Assembly: GCA_947561715.1 (NCBI GenBank)
Contig: OX387201.1
Location: forward strand, 22,148,001 to 22,212,000
Length of the DNA: 64,000 nucleotides
From: Ascidia mentula
Lineage: Eukaryota; Chordata; Ascidiacea; Phlebobranchia; Ascidiidae
Direction: 5' to 3'
Within the stretch, counting starts at the first letter, position 1, and the number at the start of each line of letters is the position of its first letter. Made by a program: the position numbers and the translations under genes. Of this stretch, positions 56,582 to 64,000 are shown one piece after another. Under the pieces are notes generated by a model that searched no databases, was not told the origin of the DNA, and worked only from the letters and a program-made list of their open reading frames with translations.

Positions 56582-57130
56582 CTACACTGACAGTTGGTTG
56601 TTAAACGTTAACATTGTCCTTGGCTGAATTTTAAAACCTTCCCGATGCCAAAGTTTTAATGATATCAAAACTTGTTCTTCCACTGTTAGACATCTTTTAC
56701 AGGCACTCTTTGGATTTAAATCTTGGTGCAAGTGGTTGCACAAATCCATTATCACAGCTTTGGGCATTCGATATTCTGAAATTAGTTCTAAATCCGACAT
56801 TTCCAGGGGATTTTGTCATACCTTTTTTCGTTTGTATGAGCGTTTAGCGGCAAAATAGACAGCCAATTTCACTTGCTGACGCAGCTGTGCGGCTTTGTAC
56901 GGAATAATTCGACGTTAGCGAGTGGTCTAAGCTCCTCGCTACTTAGCGAGGCCCGGTTAGCGAGACGGGGGTTCGTAATACCAAATCTCGACTTAACGAG
57001 GTCGTGCGTCAATACCGAGATCGCTAAACTTAGCGAGATGTGTTCGTAATGCCGTCCCAGGTTAAGTAACATGTTTTTTGGATGAAAACGCTGAAGCACA
57101 ACAACAACATTAGTGCAAACCTTTTTCAAA
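56582..57130 (-). mobile_element. PIF/Harbinger transposase remnant
   Basis: Minus strand encodes SDLELISEYRMPKAVIMDL and LTVEEQVLISLKLWHREG, the conserved N-terminal part of HARBI1-type transposases. In the same frame just upstream lie an in-frame TGA and RSYKRKK. The DDE catalytic region is missing. The adjoining 56920-57060 stretch has several TTAGCGAG-type repeats that may be element termini. Confidence 0.5.
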
Positions 57131-58526
57131 AATCACAATAACAATCACAAGCAATAATCATGATGAAATTGGTGTGTCAAAAAGTCAAATAATTGTAGTA
57201 TTTTATTGAGTTTTCTTCCGTAGGATTCGTTTGTCGCACCTGTAGGGATTTTAGCTTGTCGTAATTCGAATATTTATTGATATTTTGGTTTAAACTTGGT
57301 CTTTTGAAACTGCTTTCTACTCTTTTACATTTACACCCCGTCTTTCTGACGCCGTCGCTAGTTATCTCGCTTGCGTTACGTCTTTCAACTTGCGCTATTC
57401 TTCTAAGTCCCCTTTGTCGCGTAATCGCAGCAATTATATCTTTGTTTCTGACTCGTCTTTGATATCGCCCAATATATTTGCGATTCTTTCCACAAATAAA
57501 CAGATCATAATGTGATCTCTCCGAGATCATAGTTTTCGGTCTCAGATCATGGTTTTCAATGTAACAGATCGCAATGTGATCACGCAGATCACGGTGTTCG
57601 GTCCCAGATCTCTGTTTTGGTCACAGACCGAACTTTTTCCTCCAAGACCTTGTGGTGTCGGGACCTGCTGCCAACATGGTGTCGGGTCTCCGCCCATGCA
57701 ACCCCTTCACACCTATAATCACCTGTCCTTTGGAAACCTTAAGTTTGCCGAAATAGATCAAAGGAAACTTTCCACTAACCGAGTTGGAGTTTTCGTTTTG
57801 ATAAGTTTTACTTTGGCCAGCCAATGTTCTGCATGCGGCCGGTTGTAACCAATTACAGCTGTGCTACTATCTCACAGATCATATGCCTTTGGCCTCATAG
57901 ATCACAACGTTTTTCAGGACCGAACTTAGGGCCAAGAACAGACCATCGGTGTTGATGTTTTCGGCAATGCAATCAAAACCGTCAATACAGAATCCTACAC
58001 TTGATAGTTTGGAAACAAACGTCAGTGAAACACGAATCACACATACAAGGATTCCTAGAATATCCCATCGTAATTATTGGTCTTACGAGTTTATGATATA
58101 ACCTTTGGGCTATGAGATTCGCAGAGGCTATATTTTGCCTCTTGGCTTCCATTTTATTGAAGCAGGAGGCCTAAACAATTTCTAATATAACAACTTGACG
58201 TTTTACCCGAGGTAGATTTGCACCAACCTGCCTTAACTAAAATACAACGTCACCCAACTCCTGCCATATAAGTGGGTGGTTCACGGCAACTACGCAGGTC
58301 TTGGCACAGAACTAAGATCGGGGTATAAAACTAGGCTTGAACGAACCAACGTTTGCGTTCAATCATTTGGATGACGTTTCGCACTTGATTCGCATGAACT
58401 GAAAATGTTATATTATCTTTTCATGATTCAGGTCGGACTCATGTTTGTTCCCTTGCTCGGTTGGCTGCACACGACCACTAGTTTCTACAACATCCACATT
58501 TTATTCACAATATGGTCCCATCAATA
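57131..58526. other. Intergenic with a GATC-rich cluster
   Basis: At about 57500-57615 and again near 57880-57905, motifs of the type CAGATCA(T/C) and TGTGATC recur about ten times. A minus-strand ORF of 117 codons (57177-57530) is basic and has no recognised family. Nothing else supported. Confidence 0.4.
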
Positions 58527-58532
58527 TTTATT
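58527..58532 (-). terminator. Poly(A) signal of TDP1
   Basis: AATAAA on the minus strand about 50 nt after the stop codon (58583-58581). Confidence 0.55.
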
Positions 58533-58580
58533 AACTAAACAAGCAACAACAAGATTTAATTAAAATGCGTAATCTTTCTG

Positions 58581-60275
58581 TTAGGAAGGCACCCATATGT
58601 TACCAAACCTGTCTGGTCCTTCAGTGTGGGGGGCGTCCCATGTCCACGGTTCATCTTCTTTACTGTACGGCAATAAAGGCAAATTATACGGCAGCGGAAA
58701 CCTCCTGCAATTACTTGAAGGCTTGCTGAGGTGGAAGTAATTACTATTTTGTGAGTTGGTTCCAGCATCTGGTGAGGTTAGGGAGGGTATGAAAAGCACA
58801 CCCATTTCATACGATTTGATCGCAAGTTGGGATCCCAACTTCTCCAGACCTCCCCAAGCAGCTTTCGAGAGGTTTGCGCTTGTCAGTAGAAACCAAGCTG
58901 CTCGAATATTTGTCTTGAATGGCGAAACCCTTGTGTAGGATTTGATGTGAGGGGATGCTTCACTCCGGCCACTGTGAGCTGATTTCCACTGATGCAAGAA
59001 GTCTTTCAGCCATGGCTGCTTTTTAGCATTTGAAGAACTGTATGGTAACGAAGCACCAGATGGATACCCATCTAAACTGCACCGAACATTGTCAACAGTT
59101 GGAAAAATGAGTTTTAAACTTGCCTTTTCCATTTGACCAAGTGTCTTTTTTCGTTGGCAAGATGACAAACTCGCCAACCATTCCCCACAAAGCCACTTAT
59201 CTTTGTTGGCACCCAATGACCCAATACTTGAAAACTGTCCAACCACTGGCCATGTGTGGTCCAATCCCCTAACATGAGATGAAAGCAGCTTTCTGAGCCT
59301 CATGTGACCCCACAAGTTTAACGCTGTTCCTGTGTGTCTCCCGGGCACGGAAGCAACAAGCAAAACATTTGCAGAGCTCATATCATGCTCCTTGATAACA
59401 TTAATCCATGGTTCCAATTCTTTTTTCTTGTATGCAGCAAGATATGACACAAGATCCATCTGGAAACTATTTTCCACACTTTGCTTTGCATCCCTGGGAA
59501 ACAGAGAACTCATCCACAATCCCTGACTTCTGTTCCTCCAGTCTTGCTCGACAAGGTTTGCTGTTCCTATGACAACACGCAGTCCATCTTTGTACTGGAG
59601 GAGCATCATTTTAGTGTGGTGCGTCCCAAACGGTGGCAGCTCTGCTCTGCACAATTGTATATTGGTGTAAGGGGAGGTTTCCGCTTTCAGTTTTAAGTTG
59701 TTTCCCGCTTGCTCACCATGAACGATTAAAATAGGGTTACTCCGAACTTCGAGTGGGTATTTGTCCAGTAACCACTCTATGTCAATACAATAATTGAACT
59801 GAACAGATTTTAATATTTTACCAAACTTAAGGGATAGTATGTCCCTGATGTTGATAGATGGAGGGGAAGTGATTTCATCGAAATCTGTCTGTGGGACGTA
59901 ATTAAACTTGCCCGGAATATCTTTGACAGTTGTTAACAGAAAGTTAAAAGGTTGAGAGGCTTTGAACGCTGCCACTGGGCAACTTGTTTCAGATGACCTC
60001 ACTTTTTTGCTCACGGTTTCCTCAACATTTTTTCCACTTTCTAATTTCCGTTTTTTTGGATGGGAGAATTCTAACTGATGTTTTGGACTTGATCTGTAAC
60101 ATTTCCCCCCGAACTTACAGGGTGTTCTCTCCTTTGAACCACTTTCACTCGACTTAAGTTGAAGCTTTCTTTTTATTTGTGCTGGGCTCATGAATTTTTT
60201 TCTTTTGTCTTTTGGTGGAAGAATACTTTCATCATCTTCAGAACTTGAAATCGTCCATCCATGATTTTTATCCAT
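58581..60275 (-). CDS. TDP1: Tyrosyl-DNA phosphodiesterase 1 with N-terminal PBZ finger
   Basis: Nuclear repair enzyme that removes 3'-tyrosyl adducts left by topoisomerase I. Intronless 564-aa ORF from MDKNHGW (60275); human TDP1 is 608 aa. Phospholipase D-type HKD motif 1 is GTHHTKMML...GTANL near residue 220; motif 2 is HIKSY...TSANLSKAAWG near residue 470. The C-terminus GNIWVPS matches the family. Unusually, residues 53-72 form a PBZ (poly-ADP-ribose-binding) zinc finger, RTPCKFGGKCYRSSPKHQ then LEFSHP: Cys53, Cys59, His66, His72. An upstream in-frame GTG (60287) is less likely as start. A possible acceptor TTTTTTTATAG at 60319 may mark the mRNA 5' end. It lies 229 bp after the stop codon of the CARF-like gene. 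Confidence 0.95.
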   Translation of the reverse strand: MDKNHGWTISSSEDDESILPPKDKRKKFMSPAQIKRKLQLKSSESGSKERTPCKFGGKCYRSSPKHQLEFSHPKKRKLESGKNVEETVSKKVRSSETSCPVAAFKASQPFNFLLTTVKDIPGKFNYVPQTDFDEITSPPSINIRDILSLKFGKILKSVQFNYCIDIEWLLDKYPLEVRSNPILIVHGEQAGNNLKLKAETSPYTNIQLCRAELPPFGTHHTKMMLLQYKDGLRVVIGTANLVEQDWRNRSQGLWMSSLFPRDAKQSVENSFQMDLVSYLAAYKKKELEPWINVIKEHDMSSANVLLVASVPGRHTGTALNLWGHMRLRKLLSSHVRGLDHTWPVVGQFSSIGSLGANKDKWLCGEWLASLSSCQRKKTLGQMEKASLKLIFPTVDNVRCSLDGYPSGASLPYSSSNAKKQPWLKDFLHQWKSAHSGRSEASPHIKSYTRVSPFKTNIRAAWFLLTSANLSKAAWGGLEKLGSQLAIKSYEMGVLFIPSLTSPDAGTNSQNSNYFHLSKPSSNCRRFPLPYNLPLLPYSKEDEPWTWDAPHTEGPDRFGNIWVPS

Positions 60276-60318
60276 CGGCAAAATCACTTATCACAGAATA
60301 TTTATAACTATGTAGAAT

Positions 60319-60340
60319 CTATAAAAAAAGTATATTTCTT
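60319..60340 (-). promoter_or_regulatory. Candidate (trans-)splice acceptor before TDP1
   Basis: Minus strand: ATACTTTTTTTATAG|ATTC, pyrimidine-rich tract plus AG, about 43 nt upstream of the TDP1 ATG and 164 nt after the upstream stop codon. No AATAAA is seen between the two genes on this strand. Confidence 0.4.
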
Positions 60341-60504
60341 ATTTCTTAAATTGTTTTTTGCAAATAATGAACAACATGTTTTAGACAACATTGAAAACCA
60401 GGCAAGACAGAAAGTGTGTTCACAATAAATGGTTGGAAACCAACCACTGGGAGCAGCACAGGTTCAATCAACAAAACTTTCCACAAGAACAAAATCTTCC
60501 ATTC

Positions 60505-62443
60505 TCATATGTCAGACTCAAGTAGTTTATTTGCTTCTGTTTTCCGCGTCACAATAACAGATTCTTGGTTGTCGAGCGACACGTAAAAAGTTTCCTGATG
60601 CTGCAAAATGTTTTCACGACCTATTTTTAATTTCTTCCTGCCCGGTTCATCGAGGAGCTTCCCGACAGCTGAGGACTTCTTCTTCACAACATTTTCCTTG
60701 CTCTTGGTTTTATGGAATTCCTCTTCCAGACGTTGGAGAACAGACGTTAAGTTGCTGTGCGCTTCCTGGAGGAGGTCAGTGGATGAGACCAGCGTTGAAA
60801 CTTTAATGATTTCTGAAGCAAGTTCTGTGATTTTTATGATGTGTTTTTGTGTTTCAGTTATATCGCCAAAGCTGTGACCAGAATGAGATTCAAGTGCTGG
60901 AAACACAACCCTCACTGCAAAGTCCTTCTCCATTGAACTGTCCTGTCGTTGTAGTCCCCTCCTGATTAACTTGCTTGTTGCAGATTTATTAGGTTTGCTT
61001 GTGTCAGATATCTACAATATAAAGAATATTAAAATTCATTTTAAGAATTGATCACCACAAATAAAGGCTTACTACAAAACTTTAAATTTCATGCACAACC
61101 TGTTAAGACTATTCACCTGGTATTGTGGGAATCGTAGAACTTCGATCATACTAACTGTTGCTTTGCAGTTTCCCTTCTTCGATCCCTTGCTACAGGTGTA
61201 TTTTTTTCTCTCTCTCTGTTCCCCATTTATCTAAAAATGAAATAAGTTTCACTAGCCATTCGGAACTAAGGAAACCAACATTGACCACTGCATGTTATTA
61301 CTGGTACATTTCTACAAAATGATGAGACAAATTTGCTGCATTTCCATCACTGATTCTAATGTTAATTCGCACATGTCCTATGTTTGCATAAAGATGTGCG
61401 ATTGTACACAATGATAACAAATAAAAAAATAAGCTGGATAAACTGCATGTAAGCACTTGTCGTCTCAACCATTTTTATTTGAGGCTTAACCAGGAGATTT
61501 ACACAAACAAACACATCATCATATTCATCATTGTGACAAACTTCGAAAATGTTGCATCAATTGAATAAAACAACCATAAATTAAGAAAATTTTGACCACC
61601 TGATAGGGTCCGGTGCCTTGTTCTCGTCGCATCCGATTTGATTCCTTGTTCCTGTCCTTTGCATGTTGACATTCCAGGTTAAGACTTCTCAGTATAACAT
61701 GGGGAATGTTGGTAGAATCATCCCATCTGATTCTACTTCTTGTAATATCTTCAAACAAAGAAGACATTTACAAAAAAAAAATTATTTAAAATTAAAAAAA
61801 TTTTTTTTTATTTCTTGACAACATTTGTGCATCTTCAATTAAGGCAAGCTTCTAACAAGAGACACAATGCAATACACTTAACCATGCAACTGTTGGTATA
61901 AACCTATTTTACAAAGGTAGTCTGGTCTTCGTAATACTGCCTTTATTAAATACAGACTAGAACTTTTAATATTATCAGACTATTTTAAAAGTTAAAAAGT
62001 GATAATTATGTGAATATAAAGTATTACCTTCCCCATACTTATGATTGTTGAGTTTAATGTACTTCGTGTTGGTCGATATTTGGTATAACTCTACGGCATG
62101 TTTTGCTTCCTCTACGTTAGGGTACCACTGAAACATAACAAACCCACAATAACATGTGATATTGGATGACGATCACATAGCCTGTATGGAGACTACTAAC
62201 TAAGCACAACTCATTATTTTAAACAAGAATGTTTTAACAATAATTTACTTTGCAACATTAAACTGGAACGCCATCAAAACACAATCGAACCTGTATGAGG
62301 TCCTGCCCAGCAAAGTATGGAATGCTTTCATGGTGGGTCATTGGGATGTATTCAATAGTTATCTCATTATCACAGTTCTCATCAACAAACTCCAAGTCGT
62401 CTTCTATAATTTCAACAATTTCTGGTGGTCCAGGATTCGACAT
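60505..62443 (-). CDS. CARF/ALS2CR8-domain protein
   Basis: Five exons: 62443-62291 (acidic start MSNPGPPEIVEIIEDDLE), 62127-62028, 61748-61600, 61230-61117, 61011-60505; 340 aa, all phases consistent. Exons 2-4 form a Cys-containing module: EAKHAVELYQISTNTKYI, SRIRWDDS...ILRSLNLECQHAKDR, and KKYTCSKGSKKGNCKATVSM ending IEVLRFPQY. The pattern C.H.KDR ... K..C.A...I.E...FP.Y resembles the ALS2CR8 domain of calcium-responsive transcription factor (CARF) and FAR1-like zinc modules. The last exon is a helical segment (ITELASEIIKVSTL, LQRLEEEFHKTKSK) followed by a basic KKKSS and RKKLKIG, likely nuclear localisation. Function is inferred only: probable DNA-binding nuclear protein. It may share a transcript with TDP1. 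Confidence 0.65.
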
Positions 62444-64000
62444 TATGTTTGATCAATGTTTTAAGTTAAAAATCATCTTCAAACACAAAGTTAACAAGTA
62501 ATAAAGAGTCAGAATCAATGGGAATTGCATTTTGATTGGCCCCTTGGCAATCGTTTGTTGTTAATTTCTATAACTATACATAAGTACTGGTTTCATCTTG
62601 TTGTCAAACAATGGGTTTGAGTCCCGCTGAAAATGCATTTTAGTTATGATTAAAGTTCTTCAATAAAACGCTGCATACTGTTGTCGTCAAAGTACCAAAA
62701 AGAAAAAAACGCGTCCGACTTTGGAACTAGCGCGTCCGATAACTACTTAACATCGTTTTGCTCTTTGATTTAACGTTGCGCTCCACGCGATTTATTCAAA
62801 AAATTCTATCTTAAACCAATGCATTTTTAGCCAATCTTTACCTGTAGCGTAAACGTCAGACCCATTGTGACGTTAGAACCATTGTTCATGCAAAGTATGA
62901 CGTTTCAGAAGCGGGGTACCACAAAGTGGAAATCTGTGTGCCTGCTAGTCTACCAGCTAGCATGTGCCACGGTCACCAGCTGCACTGACAAGACCTTACA
63001 GGTCGAAACAGATCTGTACACCTGCTTTGCAGCTCTCATTAATTATCATGGCTCTTTTGCGCATGTAATATTTCTTGATTGATTCACACAAAAGTTAGTC
63101 AGCATAAATCCAAGGCTTATCATCGAAGACTGCAAGGGTGGTTACGTCACTTTGACAGATATGTAGATTTCAGGAAAAATTCTGAGGGAGGATGCATGAC
63201 GTATACACATAATTTTTGAGCAAATGAATACCTGCCGCGACTGTAGTGAAAATTGCCATGAAACAGTTGCTATTCGTGGATATAAAAGTTGCATAATCTA
63301 ACGACCACAAGACTGCAGTAGCTACACAATTTAGGGGATACAAATGAATCTGCATTGTGTTCCCGTGTTATAGACAATACAACCGCATCAACAGGAATCC
63401 ATAAACAAGGAACCATTTTGGCGAAGCGGTAAATTGGTCGTGAAAAATTATTGCATAAATTTTTTACCTGCGTCTACTATGTAGAAGCGAAACGTCATAA
63501 ATAAAAACAATTCCGAACAGTTATGTGAGCATCAACATTTCGATTTTGTTTCACCGAAAGAACAAATAATTGATCCGTAATTTAACATATTATCACAAGT
63601 TCAGTTAACGCAACAAACTTGTTTGTTTTCCGGTTTGTGGAAGAGCCTGAACTTGTGAGGTAGGTAAAACCTTACAAACTCGTTAACCCAAGCTATAACC
63701 CGTTTATGTGGGATCCACCTCGTACAACGTCTGTGTCGAGATCAGCCTAAAGTTTACAAGCATTTAAACAAGATTTATAAATCTAACATAAAACAACGTA
63801 CCAAAAAAACGTAACAATCTTAATGCAAAACAATAAGGTTTGACCATTTATGCCTTGACTCTAACAGAATTGCGTTGGCGTGGGATACTGTTGATGCAAC
63901 CTCGAATTTGTTTTATTGAAAAAAAAGGACGCTAAAGGCGTACAACTGAAGAAAGGGCAAAGCAAGAAGACAAACAACAATGGTTAAACATAATGGCGAG
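62444..64000. other. Upstream region of the CARF-like gene; no other gene seen
   Basis: Contains repeated GCGTCCGA motifs near 62715-62740, in the probable promoter of the minus-strand gene, and the decayed hammerhead relative at 62977-63034. The remainder to the window end is AT-rich with no supported ORF. Confidence 0.4.
62977..63034 (+). ncRNA. Decayed hammerhead relative
   Basis: Plus strand: AGCTGCA, CTGACAA, stem II GACCTTACAGGTC, GAA, ACAG-AT-CTGT, A, then TGCAGCT after a short insertion. Stem I, II and III pairings are kept but the core G of CTGANGA is A, so cleavage is not expected. Upstream TACCACAAAGTGGAAATCTG matches part of the unit at 16.3-16.7 kb, so it is the same family. Confidence 0.6.

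Overview
The window looks like nuclear DNA of a tunicate, most likely a Ciona species. This is inferred from an AT-rich sequence, densely packed genes with many short introns, clear chordate-type orthologs (RAB10, a Src-family kinase with Fyn-style duplicated exons, TMEM161, C18orf32), possible operon-style spacing, and abundant small repeats. No bacterial, organellar or RNA-virus features were seen.

Layout. 1-5.3 kb: ACSS3 (minus strand, 3' end beyond the left edge), with a tRNA-type SINE in an intron. 5.8-7.0 kb: an orphan seven-transmembrane protein gene (minus) with a TATA box. 7.5-14.0 kb: a 17-exon DZIP1/DZIP1L ciliary gene (minus). 14.4-17.1 kb: a foldback-like composite element with 9-bp target duplications; it holds two almost perfect 9-bp minisatellites and an inverted pair of repeat units carrying hammerhead ribozymes. 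17.1-21.3 kb: repeat-rich DNA with SINE pieces, a hAT MITE and a decayed kinase-like gene. 22.8-26.1 kb: RAB10 (minus). 28.3-32.1 kb: an L1/Tx1-type LINE (minus), broken and truncated at its 3' end. 33.1-42.0 kb: a Src-family tyrosine kinase (minus) with two separate pairs of duplicated, phase-matched exons and nested hAT elements in one intron. 43-46.5 kb: a SINE and intergenic DNA. 46.5-52.7 kb: a young but broken BEL/Pao LTR element. 53.8-56.0 kb: C18orf32/UPF0729 (plus), tail-to-tail with TMEM161 (minus). 56.6-57.1 kb: a PIF/Harbinger remnant. 58.6-62.4 kb: TDP1 carrying an N-terminal PBZ zinc finger, closely downstream of a CARF/ALS2CR8-domain gene on the same strand.

Most notable signals: (1) two hammerhead ribozyme motifs with complete cores, 271 bp apart, forming a retrozyme-like unit inside the foldback element; (2) two alternative-exon pairs in the Src-family gene, one in the SH3 domain and one at the SH2-kinase linker/glycine loop; (3) a PBZ finger fused to TDP1; (4) strong excess of the palindrome TGACGTCA across the window. 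Exon boundaries were set by hand from GT/AG sites, reading phase and family similarity. No alignment or database search was run.
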